Shown in pieces: positions 1 to 6,823 of a stretch of 8,807 nt of DNA (position 1 is the stretch's first letter; each line of letters opens with the position of its first letter). The DNA is taken from positions 1-8,807 of the forward strand of contig CALESQ010000022.1 in assembly GCA_937907455.1 (NCBI GenBank), given 5' to 3'. The notes below the pieces were generated by a model. It did no database searches, was not told the origin of the DNA, and saw only the letters and a list, made by a program, of their open reading frames with translations. A program made the position numbers and the translations under genes. Origin of the DNA: an uncultured Caldilineales bacterium (GTDB lineage Bacteria; Chloroflexota; Anaerolineae; JAAEKA01).

Positions 1-9
1 ACCGGCTAC

Positions 10-33
10 AAAACAGCGCCCGCTGAAGCGGGC
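10..33 (-). terminator. Possible secondary intrinsic terminator
   Basis: On the minus strand a perfect 7-bp stem (GCCCGCT/AGCGGGC, two-base loop, plus positions 18-24 and 27-33) is followed by GCTG and then TTTT. It lies about 60 bases beyond the strong terminator at 96-130 and could catch read-through from the sulfur operon, or end a transcript of its own. The short T-tract and its 4-base offset from the stem make it weak. Nothing else is recognisable in bases 1-95. Confidence 0.3.
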
Positions 34-95
34 TGGCGTGCGTCCGGCAGCCGCCGCAGCGGGATGAGGGCAGGGCATCATACGGTTGCAAACTA

Positions 96-130
96 AAAAG
101 TCGCCAACTTCTTTGAAGTTGGCGACTTTT
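96..130 (-). terminator. Strong intrinsic terminator of the sulfur operon
   Basis: A perfect 16-bp inverted repeat (AAAAGTCGCCAACTTC, three-base loop, exact complement) begins five bases after the stop codon of the YeeE-rhodanese gene. Read on the minus strand, the GC-rich stem is followed by a run of five T. Read on the plus strand it ends in TTTT, so it may work in both directions. It marks the 3' end of the minus-strand transcription unit. Confidence 0.92.
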
Positions 131-135
131 GCTTG

Positions 136-1371
136 CTAGCCGCAGCCACCGCCACTCTTGTCGCGCTTGACTTGCAGCTTGATCTTCGGGGTGTACTCTA
201 GTTCCCAGTCGTGCGGGCTGGGATCAGAGGCGCTGAAGCGGTCGCCCAGCGCAGCGTCGAAGGTATAACAGAGCACATCATCGCCCGCAGGCACGCGTGC
301 CTGCATGATGCCGCTATCAACTTCGCCAAAGGTAGCCAACCACTGGTTGATGCCACCCTCCAGAATATAAACGTTGGGGATACTTTCGGCGCTAAGCAGC
401 TTCCAGGCTTCGGTGGCCGCCTGTTCGTCGTTGCCGGCCAGCACAAACACAGTGTTGAGCGCCTGCTGCGCGTGAAGCTGCGGCGCAAAGGCCGGAATTT
501 GCGCCAACGGCACGTTGACCGCCTCAGCGATGTGGAACTGGTTGTACTCGGCTTCGGGGCGCACATCTACCACCACCACTTTAAGCGAGTTGTCGGCACT
601 GCTTGCCAGCAACTCACCAGGGGCAATCTGCACAGACCGATCGCTCAGTGCCGCATCTTTGGTGGCCGCGATACGCGCATACTTCTCCTGAATAGTCGGC
701 GTGCCGATCACAATCACCAGCGCGGCCAGTGCAGTGATACCCACCGCCACCGCGGGCCGCCAGCGCGGCTCGCGCTTCAAATCGCGCCCGCCAAACTTGT
801 GTTCCAATTGCTCTGCGCCCCAAAACATAAACAGCGCCATCAGCACCACACCCAACACCACCACACCGGCGGGCACGCCCAACCAATCAAACAGGGTGAC
901 GCGGCCCAAATAGCCCGCGGTTTGCCACCAGCGGTCGAAAAAGCGCTCGGTCTCACCGAACAGAAAGATGCCACCCAACACGCCCAGCACAAAGAACAGG
1001 CCATCCAGCTTGCGCGTGGCCATGGCCACCAGCGAAGTACCCGGACAAAAACCACCGACGATGAAGCCCACACCCATGATCAGGCCACCGACCACGCCCG
1101 ATGCCAGATAGGTGGGGTTCACCCACACCTGACTGAAATCGAGAAGGCCCAGACCCACCGCGGCGAAAATCAGCACCATGGCCGTGATGATAGCGCCGAA
1201 CATCACCTTCAGCACCGTCAGATCGCGAAAATAGAACTGCGCAGCCAGCTTGCGGGAATTGCCGAAACCCGCGCTCTCCAGCACAAAGCCAAAGCCAAAG
1301 CCGATCAAGCCAAACACGGCAAACATCAGCGGCTTGCCGATCAGCGTTTCAAGTTGCAAGGGAAACAACAT
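136..1371 (-). CDS. YeeE/YedE sulfur-transport protein fused to a degenerate rhodanese domain
   Basis: Encodes 411 residues. Residues 1-225 are a YeeE/YedE (TsuA/PmpAB-like) membrane domain. They contain the family motifs GFGFGFVLESAGFG (25-38), FYFRDLTVLKVMFGA (46-60) and GFIVGGFCPGTS (102-113), with Cys109 in the CPG position. Further membrane helices follow at about 125-140, 167-185 and 207-224. Members of this family pass thiosulfate or related sulfur compounds through the membrane along conserved cysteines. Residues about 260-350 form a rhodanese-like fold (VVVVDVRPEAEY, then ILEGGINQWL), but the active-site loop reads VLAGNDEQAA and has no cysteine. The protein ends in SGGGCG, a glycine-flanked cysteine tail. 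I chose the ATG at 1371 because AGGAG lies 7 bases upstream and the membrane motifs start there; the in-frame ORF extends to 1527 but that part overlaps the upstream gene and is low-complexity. The transport family is clear, the substrate is inferred. Confidence 0.9.
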   Translation of the reverse strand: MLFPLQLETLIGKPLMFAVFGLIGFGFGFVLESAGFGNSRKLAAQFYFRDLTVLKVMFGAIITAMVLIFAAVGLGLLDFSQVWVNPTYLASGVVGGLIMGVGFIVGGFCPGTSLVAMATRKLDGLFFVLGVLGGIFLFGETERFFDRWWQTAGYLGRVTLFDWLGVPAGVVVLGVVLMALFMFWGAEQLEHKFGGRDLKREPRWRPAVAVGITALAALVIVIGTPTIQEKYARIAATKDAALSDRSVQIAPGELLASSADNSLKVVVVDVRPEAEYNQFHIAEAVNVPLAQIPAFAPQLHAQQALNTVFVLAGNDEQAATEAWKLLSAESIPNVYILEGGINQWLATFGEVDSGIMQARVPAGDDVLCYTFDAALGDRFSASDPSPHDWELEYTPKIKLQVKRDKSGGGCG

Positions 1372-1378
1372 GGTTCGT

Positions 1379-1383
1379 CTCCT
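1379..1383 (-). promoter_or_regulatory. Ribosome binding site overlapping the upstream stop codon
   Basis: AGGAG on the minus strand shares its first two bases with the TAG stop of the short yeeE gene and stands 7 bases before the ATG at 1371. The arrangement fixes the start of the rhodanese fusion and implies translational coupling of the two YeeE halves, as expected for partners made in fixed ratio. Confidence 0.8.
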
Positions 1384-1948
1384 AAAGCCACAAACGGCGC
1401 ACGAAGTAGGCCAGCGCATAGGCGCCGCCAAACACCGCGAACATAAACAGCCATGCACCCAGCGACAGCACCGCGCCACCCGACAGCGCCAGGCCCGACG
1501 TGCAGCCGCGCGCCATGCGCGCGCCATAGCCCATAATACCGCCGCCGATAAAAGCCATCAACCAGCGTGTGCGCACAGAGATGTTCGGCCCCTTGTTGGT
1601 CTCCACCTGCAAACGACCATTCAACAAGCCTGAGGTGAAGCCGCCCAGCAGCGCGCCGAAAATCATCGGTACTACCCAATCATCCAGCGGGTTGAGGTCA
1701 CCGCCGGCCATTTTCAGCAGGTAAGGGGTGCGATCCACATGCGCCGGTGCCACAATGTCCTGCACGAACACCACCAGCCGGTTCAGCCCACCCGAAGCAC
1801 CCAGGCCGTTGCCGGTGAGAAAAAACGAGGTAAACAGCACCAGACCAAGCAAAATCGCACCCAAATAGGGGTGGATGTAGTCGCGCGTGGGTCGGTTGAA
1901 CAGACGCTCACGCCAGGTCTTGCGCGGTGTATCAACAGCAGCAGTCAT
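1382..1948 (-). CDS. Short YeeE/YedE family membrane protein (sulfur transport)
   Basis: Encodes 188 residues. After a soluble, basic N-terminus (1-26) come hydrophobic segments at about 28-46, 93-110, 129-141 and 155-183. The family signature is plain: GASGG (50-54) and GARMARGCTSG (142-152), with Cys149 in the conserved GCTSG position. At 188 residues it is half the size of single-chain YeeE/TsuA proteins of about 350 residues. The next gene, 10 bases downstream, supplies a second YeeE domain, so the two probably pair as in PmpA/PmpB. The start at 1948 is supported by AGGAG 7 bases upstream. The substrate is probably thiosulfate or another reduced sulfur species, inferred from the family and from the neighbouring octaheme cytochrome. 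An inverted heptad repeat separates it from the cytochrome gene upstream; no convincing promoter is visible there. Confidence 0.9.
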   Translation of the reverse strand: MTAAVDTPRKTWRERLFNRPTRDYIHPYLGAILLGLVLFTSFFLTGNGLGASGGLNRLVVFVQDIVAPAHVDRTPYLLKMAGGDLNPLDDWVVPMIFGALLGGFTSGLLNGRLQVETNKGPNISVRTRWLMAFIGGGIMGYGARMARGCTSGLALSGGAVLSLGAWLFMFAVFGGAYALAYFVRRLWL

Positions 1949-1979
1949 AAGAAATCTCCTGAAATATCATACACAGAGG

Positions 1980-2035
1980 TACGTACTGCGTACTGCGCAT
2001 TGCGTATCCAGAGAATGACGCAGTACGCAGTACGC
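1980..2035. repeat. Inverted array of TACTGCG heptamers between cytochrome fusion and yeeE
   Basis: Left arm: TACTGCG, TACTGCG, CATTGCG at 1984-2004. Right arm: the reverse complement CGCAGTA twice plus CGC at 2019-2035. Positions 1982-1997 and 2019-2034 form a perfect 16-bp stem, and CATT/AATG can extend it past one bulged base. There is no T-tract on the minus side, so it is not a classic terminator. It could instead stabilise or process the mRNA between the two genes. It shares unit length and TACTG core with the element at 6706-6810 and resembles the heptanucleotide STRR repeats of cyanobacteria. Confidence 0.85.
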
Positions 2036-2082
2036 TTTAACAGCCAATAAACAGCCCCGAAATGCCCGGCAGCAACCGCTGA

Positions 2083-4830
2083 TCAGGCATGATGGCTCTC
2101 GTGTACCGGCACGTTTTCCCAACCGGTGATCATCGCCTTGATGTCCTCAGTCACGGTGTCGCCGGTGGTGGTCAGATAGACGTGCAGAATAATGAAGGTG
2201 GCAAACAGCCAGGCAACGATGCTATGCAGCGGGCCGAGGAAGGGCAGACCACCCAGCAGATTAGCGACGGTGGGCCACTGCTGTACACCCCACATCAGCG
2301 TGCCGGTGACAATCTGCAACGGCAGCAAGACGTTCAGCAGACCCAGATAGGTGAGCTGCTGCAACGGGTTCAACTTTTGCCGATAGGTCTTCTCGAAGGG
2401 GTGCTCGCTGCCCTTGAAGATGCCCTTCAAGTAGAACTTAGCCTGCACAATGGCCTGATCGAAGAAGCCGCGCGGCCGCGGCAGAAATTGTTGGATTTGG
2501 CCGCTGGTGAGGTGCCAGAACAGCGATAGCGCAGCATTGAAGACCAACACCACCGCCAGAGCGTTGTGTATCAGCACCATGTAGCGAAACGAGAACATGC
2601 CGAAACGATCAGGGCGGTGGATGATCAGCCCGGTAAACAGCAGCACCATGATGGTGATGGTTTGCAGCCAGTGCCAGAAACGCTCATAGCCATCGTACAT
2701 GTAAACGCGTTCTGTTTGGTGATGGTGCGGCGGATTGCGGCGGGCTGCCAACATGCGCAGGGTGGCGTGAGCGGCTACTCCGGCCAGCGTTGCCAGGAAG
2801 ATCAGCGCGCCGGCCCAGTCCAGCCAATCGTAGCGGCTGTGACCGAACAGGTACACGCCATCGGCCTTCAGGTCTGGTTGATAGACCAAGGCGCTGCCCT
2901 GTTGCGCCAGTTTGCCAGTGGCCTGCACGTTGCTGTCACTGACAAACTGCGGGATCACACCGCCGGGCGTGTGGGCTGCCAGAGTAAAGGACGCGTCCAG
3001 CTTCGACTCGTCGTTGTGACAGGTCTGGCAGGCGCGCGTGGCTGCTGCGCCGCGCACGACGTTGTGGCTGATGCTGTAGGGCTGCACCTGGCCATAGATG
3101 CGCGGATTGCCCAAACCGAGCGCCTGCAACTGGCTGCGCACCACATCCTGCTGTGCTGCCGTGTCAATGCGCAGTTCTTGTGCGCTCACCTGGCCGTCGC
3201 CGTTGCCATCAAAGGCTGCCATGATCTCGGGGCGGTAAGCGCCATCCAGCAGATAGGCCGCTTGCAAATCCACCTGGCGCACCGGTCGCACGTTGCCGTT
3301 GGCGTCGTCGTAGATCCAGTACCACGCGCTGATGAGGTTGTAAGGAGCCAACACGAGGTTGCCGTCTGCATTGAGGCGCTGCATCAGCACCGGCGCGAAG
3401 CCAGTTACCAGATCGGTCACGGTGCTGCTGCCTTCGATGCCGCGGCAGGCGGTTGCGGGTTCACCGTCGGGCGTAATTACTGTCCAGTCGTAGGACTCGA
3501 TGGCCGGCGCGTGCATCTCAGGAATGTGACAGGTTTCGCACGCCACCTCTTGCATGTGGCGTTCGGTGTAGGGTAGCCAATCATTGTGAGCAGGCACCGC
3601 ATCGTGGCACGACTCGCAACGGCGCATGGTGGCCTTGCTCACTGCATCCACGGTGACTTGTGCGCTTTGACCGCGCGCCAGATTGTGGTCTGGGCGCTCG
3701 ATATACTCGCCCAGCTCCAACCGCCGCGGGTCGTAGATAAGATGCGATATCTGCTTGCCGCTGGTTTCCTGATCATGTACCGGATTGTTAAGGGCATAAT
3801 GGCAATCGGTGCATTTCAGCCCGCGCTCGGCATGAATATCCCAGGCATAGCTAAGCTCGCTTTTGCCCGCCAGGTTCAGGCCCGAAGCGTTGATCTTCTG
3901 GGCGGAAATCACCTGGCCGGTGGTAGCAGTTTGCAGTTGGTCGGTATCGCAGGCATCGAGTACAAGCGGCTCTTTGTCGGTGTGTATTGTGCCGTGGCAA
4001 AGGCCGCAATTCTCGTTGGTGGGGTCCTGAATGCGCACAAACTGCTGCTTCAACCGACCGTCGGCGCTGAAGGCGTCTTCGTTCCACTGCCAGGCGTTGC
4101 CGTTCTGCTCGACAATGCCAGAGCCAAGCATGGTGGCGGTGGAGGCATTGCCAAAAGCGCCGGCCTCAATCTGCGCCAAACGTGCGGCATTGTTGGGTTC
4201 AGGACTGTGGCACAGCAGACAGTTCATCTCCAGTCCATCAGATTTGGCCCAATTCCAGGCGGCTACAGTGCCTTCAGGGGTAAGGACGGACGACTCAACG
4301 AGGCTGAGCGAGCTGTCCTGCAACGGCTTGCCCTCGCGTGAGGTGGTACCCGGCCCACCACCGCTGATGCGCGGCCCCATCACCTGCAACCAGCCCGCAG
4401 TTGACAGATCAAGCCTCTCATCGCCAGGGACGGACAGATAGCGATAGGTGAGGGGATCGAATTTGCCGAACAGCCCCGGCGAGGTATCCCAGAGGTTGCC
4501 GGAACCGGTCTCACCGGCCGCGGTCAGGCTGCTAAAGCCCAGATCGCTATGAAAAGAGTGTGTTTCAATGAAGGCGGTGTCATGGCAAGCGCCGCAGGTA
4601 GTGCGCAGCGACATGGCCGCACCGCTGTGCAGGACATTGTTGCCATTGTCATCGCGCAGTGAGAAAACCGGATGAATAGGCGATACCTGCGCGGACGGGC
4701 GCGACGCTCGTCGTGCTGCGGCCTGGTCAACTGCCCAAACACCGGCAACCAGCAGCAGCAGCGTGGTGAACAACAGGGCGACGCGCCGCGGCGAAAGGTG
4801 AATGCGTGTGAGGTGAGAAGAAGGGGTCAT
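2083..4830 (-). CDS. Seven-haem cytochrome c / membrane cytochrome b fusion
   Basis: Encodes 915 residues. An N-terminal signal or anchor (RR at 15-16, hydrophobic 17-34) exports the haem domain. Seven CXXCH sites follow: CGACH 79, CLLCH 204, CGLCH 275, CTDCH 340, CESCH 405, CETCH 431, CQTCH 601. A canonical EF-hand loop, DGNGDGQVSAQE (541-552), lies between haems 6 and 7. Residues about 668-905 are a membrane cytochrome b of the PhsC/FdnI/cyt b561-like type, with helices at about 671-691, 722-738, 750-774, 826-846 and 866-888 and histidines H720 (ERFWHW), H738, H755, H773, H869 and H883, of which some should bind b haems. The likely role is electron exchange between membrane quinone and the OTR cytochrome encoded upstream. 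There is no in-frame start above 4830 (a stop lies at 4855-4857) and no clear Shine-Dalgarno at this ATG, which is odd for its length. The family assignment is firm, the partner is inferred from context. Confidence 0.9.
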   Translation of the reverse strand: MTPSSHLTRIHLSPRRVALLFTTLLLLVAGVWAVDQAAARRASRPSAQVSPIHPVFSLRDDNGNNVLHSGAAMSLRTTCGACHDTAFIETHSFHSDLGFSSLTAAGETGSGNLWDTSPGLFGKFDPLTYRYLSVPGDERLDLSTAGWLQVMGPRISGGGPGTTSREGKPLQDSSLSLVESSVLTPEGTVAAWNWAKSDGLEMNCLLCHSPEPNNAARLAQIEAGAFGNASTATMLGSGIVEQNGNAWQWNEDAFSADGRLKQQFVRIQDPTNENCGLCHGTIHTDKEPLVLDACDTDQLQTATTGQVISAQKINASGLNLAGKSELSYAWDIHAERGLKCTDCHYALNNPVHDQETSGKQISHLIYDPRRLELGEYIERPDHNLARGQSAQVTVDAVSKATMRRCESCHDAVPAHNDWLPYTERHMQEVACETCHIPEMHAPAIESYDWTVITPDGEPATACRGIEGSSTVTDLVTGFAPVLMQRLNADGNLVLAPYNLISAWYWIYDDANGNVRPVRQVDLQAAYLLDGAYRPEIMAAFDGNGDGQVSAQELRIDTAAQQDVVRSQLQALGLGNPRIYGQVQPYSISHNVVRGAAATRACQTCHNDESKLDASFTLAAHTPGGVIPQFVSDSNVQATGKLAQQGSALVYQPDLKADGVYLFGHSRYDWLDWAGALIFLATLAGVAAHATLRMLAARRNPPHHHQTERVYMYDGYERFWHWLQTITIMVLLFTGLIIHRPDRFGMFSFRYMVLIHNALAVVLVFNAALSLFWHLTSGQIQQFLPRPRGFFDQAIVQAKFYLKGIFKGSEHPFEKTYRQKLNPLQQLTYLGLLNVLLPLQIVTGTLMWGVQQWPTVANLLGGLPFLGPLHSIVAWLFATFIILHVYLTTTGDTVTEDIKAMITGWENVPVHESHHA

Positions 4831-4882
4831 GGTTTGTTGGGATGGTGCGCGGCCTCAGCCGCTGGAAAAGGTACGATCGGGA

Positions 4883-5146
4883 CCATGGCCGGACTCGGTC
4901 AGAGACCGGCCGGAGCCTGGTGGGCTACCCACGGCCGGACTCGGTCAGAGACCGGCCGGAGCCTGGTGGGCTACCCATGGCCGGACTCGGTCAGAGACCG
5001 GCCGGAGCCTGGTGGGCTACCCATGGCCGGACTCGGTCAGAGACCGGCCGGAGCCTGATGGGCTACCCATGGCCGGACTCGGTCAGAGACCGGCCGGAGC
5101 CTGATGGGCTACCCACGGACGGACTCGGTCAGAGACCGGCGGGAGC
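4883..5146. repeat. 46-bp tandem repeat, six copies, between OTR and the cytochrome fusion
   Basis: The conserved block GGACTCGGTCAGAGACCGG starts at 4891, 4937, 4983, 5029, 5075 and 5121, an exact period of 46. Almost the whole unit is conserved, so there are no spacers as in CRISPR. Copies differ at a few sites: CCTGGTGGG in copies 1-3 but CCTGATGGG in copies 4-5, and CATGGCC versus CACGGCC or CACGGAC at the junctions. The last copy is truncated after about 26 bases. Each unit can form small hairpins (CGGTC-AGA-GACCG and TGGG-CTA-CCCA). The array fills most of the 362-base gap at 4831-5192; the rest shows no feature. The unit length is not a multiple of three and I see no protein in it. Confidence 0.95.
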
Positions 5147-5192
5147 TGCGGCTCGCTCGGGCCGATCTCCTGGCCGTGCCCATGCGTATCGT

Positions 5193-6662
5193 TCATTGAT
5201 CCGACTGCGGCGAAATTCCGCGTGCAGCTTGCTTCACCGCGGCGCGCACGCCCCATTCCATTGGATCACCCGGATAACCCAGCGCCTGCCAGTCGAGTCG
5301 GCCTTCAGGGCTGTGGCAATCGGTGCACTGCAAAGCCTTTTCCTTGGGCTGTACCATGTGCGTGGTGGGGTAAGCCATGGTGGTGAGGGTAAAGCTGTAG
5401 TGGCCGGAATAGTCCAAACCCACATCCTGCGCGCCCATTTCCAGCGCAGACGGCCAATCAAAGGTCGTCCAGAAGCCGTTTTCACCGGCGGTACGCGGTG
5501 GGATCAGGATATTGTTTACCGTGTCATAAGGCTGATTGGCTTCGTGGATCTTGAAGGGGAAGATCTTGGCCGTGGGATCATCAATAGTACCGGCTGGCAT
5601 GACCATGTCGGTGATTTTGGCGGGGTCAATGACGTCACCCAGCAGATAACGATAGGCGATATTGCCGTTGAACCACGCATAAGTGGGCAGCATTTCATCT
5701 TCATACTGGAAGCTGCCTTTGATCTTCAGATAGGTGTAATGATCTTCCTCCAGGTCCTGCCCGGCGGTAGACCAATCCCAGTAGGTTTTGGTGGGGTTTT
5801 TCAAGGCGAGAGCAGGCACATGGCAGGTCTGGCAGGCAACGCTGGCCAGGTGCGTATTGATGCGCTCATCGCTATGGAATTCGCCCTTGTGACAGTCCTC
5901 GCATGCGACCTGCTGAGCCGGGTTGATGGTGTAGTTATCAGCCAGCAGTTTGCCTTTGATGACGTGATCCTGGGTGGTATGGCAATCGGTACACAGGAAA
6001 TTCAGGCCGCCCATGTGTACATCGAGGTTTTGCGTGGGGAAATACAAGCTTTCGTCCAACTCACCATGCTTGACGTTGTTGCCACCGCCGCCGTCGAAGT
6101 GACACTTGCCGCATTCTTCACGCGTTGAGGCGCGCACCGAACGGGCTGCGGCCAGCAGGTCTGTGGTGTCGCTGGGGTTACCGTAATTCCCCTTGCTGTA
6201 CAAGGCGGCATCTGCATGGCAGGCCAGGCAGTCTACGTTTTCCGGGTTGTCGAAATCGAAGTTGTCCTCAGACCCCCAGCCATAGCCCACATGACAAGTG
6301 GTGCATTTCTTTTCGTTGCCCTGCGCGCTGATGCAGAAGTTGTTGATCTGGTTGGCTTTGCCAATGGTCACCGGCTCATTGCGCCAGGGGACTGTCACCG
6401 GTTCGCCTTCCCAGGTCCAGTGAGTGGTGTGCATCACCTGCTGCGCGGAGTCGGCGTGACACTCCAGACAGGCGCGCGTCACATCCTGACCTGTCTTGAA
6501 ATCGCCTTTGACAATGTGACTATGGTCGGTGTGAATTGGGTGCTGCGGCACGTAGCTCCAGGGGCTGGAAGCTGTCGTTTTTTGTCCGGCTAATCTGGCG
6601 CACCCCGCCAGCGCCAACAGCGCCATCCCCAAAATAAAGAGAAACACAAACTTCTTTGGCAT
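5193..6662 (-). CDS. Octaheme c-type cytochrome lipoprotein, tetrathionate reductase (OTR) family
   Basis: Encodes 489 residues. A lipoprotein signal ends in LAGC (18-21), so Cys21 should be lipidated and the protein tethered outside the cytoplasmic membrane. Eight CXXCH sites: CLECH 65, CTTCH 120, CLACH 145, CGKCH 184, CTDCH 224, CEDCH 254, CQTCH 277, CTDCH 446. Family features around them include FKTGQDVTRACLECH, the VMHTTHWTW stretch (76-84), NNFCIS (107-112), GYGWGSEDNFDFDNPENVDC (126-145) and FDGGGGNNVKHGELD (189-203). Shewanella OTR reduces tetrathionate, and also nitrite and hydroxylamine in vitro, at a haem with lysine ligation; Lys198 in NVKHG is a candidate for that ligand but I could not align it. 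The physiological electron donor or acceptor is probably the c-b fusion encoded next in the unit. The start at 6662 is supported by GAGGA just upstream and by the intact lipobox. Thiosulfate oxidation to tetrathionate is an alternative direction. Confidence 0.92.
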   Translation of the reverse strand: MPKKFVFLFILGMALLALAGCARLAGQKTTASSPWSYVPQHPIHTDHSHIVKGDFKTGQDVTRACLECHADSAQQVMHTTHWTWEGEPVTVPWRNEPVTIGKANQINNFCISAQGNEKKCTTCHVGYGWGSEDNFDFDNPENVDCLACHADAALYSKGNYGNPSDTTDLLAAARSVRASTREECGKCHFDGGGGNNVKHGELDESLYFPTQNLDVHMGGLNFLCTDCHTTQDHVIKGKLLADNYTINPAQQVACEDCHKGEFHSDERINTHLASVACQTCHVPALALKNPTKTYWDWSTAGQDLEEDHYTYLKIKGSFQYEDEMLPTYAWFNGNIAYRYLLGDVIDPAKITDMVMPAGTIDDPTAKIFPFKIHEANQPYDTVNNILIPPRTAGENGFWTTFDWPSALEMGAQDVGLDYSGHYSFTLTTMAYPTTHMVQPKEKALQCTDCHSPEGRLDWQALGYPGDPMEWGVRAAVKQAARGISPQSDQ

Positions 6663-6705
6663 AGGTCCTCTTGCTGCCTTGCGGAGCAGTAGTCAGTAAC
6701 CGGTT

Positions 6706-6810
6706 TTCAGTGTTCAGTATTGAGTGTTCAGTATTCAGTGTTCAGTATGGATTATCCTCTGCATACTGAACGCTGTTTACTGCTTACTGTTTACTGTATA
6801 CTACTTACTG
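6706..6810. repeat. Heptamer repeat array with inverted arms between regulator and OTR
   Basis: Six adjacent heptads TTCAGTR (6706-6747, the last base alternating G and A; the third has TTGAGTG) are followed by a 14-base gap and seven heptads of the opposite orientation (6762-6810: CATACTG, AACGCTG, TTTACTG, CTTACTG, TTTACTG, TATACTA, CTTACTG). Positions 6736-6749 and 6762-6775 pair over 13 of 14 bases. The element occupies most of the 161-base gap between the PocR-type regulator and OTR. It could be a binding array, an mRNA-processing structure or a neutral repeat. The same TACTG core and period recur at 1980-2035. Confidence 0.85.
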
Positions 6811-6823
6811 CCAGCACTTCCGG

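Noticed and set aside
211..1446. Plus-strand ORF of 411 codons opposite the YeeE-rhodanese gene
   Set aside because: Antisense shadow; the minus strand carries clear family motifs and a good ribosome binding site.
1372..1527. N-terminal extension of the YeeE-rhodanese protein
   Set aside because: The extra 52 residues are rich in Arg, Cys and Trp, overlap the upstream gene in another frame, and the ATG at 1371 has its own AGGAG.
4928..4978. Minus-strand micro-ORF of 17 codons in each 46-bp unit, its stop overlapping the next unit's ATG
   Set aside because: No ribosome binding site precedes the ATGs, and the pattern is a simple consequence of the repeat period.
4883..5146. CRISPR-like array
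   Set aside because: The full 46-bp period is conserved with no unique spacers, so it is a plain tandem repeat.
4842..6128. Long plus-strand ORF (428 codons) running through the tandem repeat into the OTR locus
   Set aside because: It is antisense to the octaheme cytochrome gene, whose eight CXXCH motifs and lipobox prove the coding strand; the open frame follows from high GC and the stop-free repeat.
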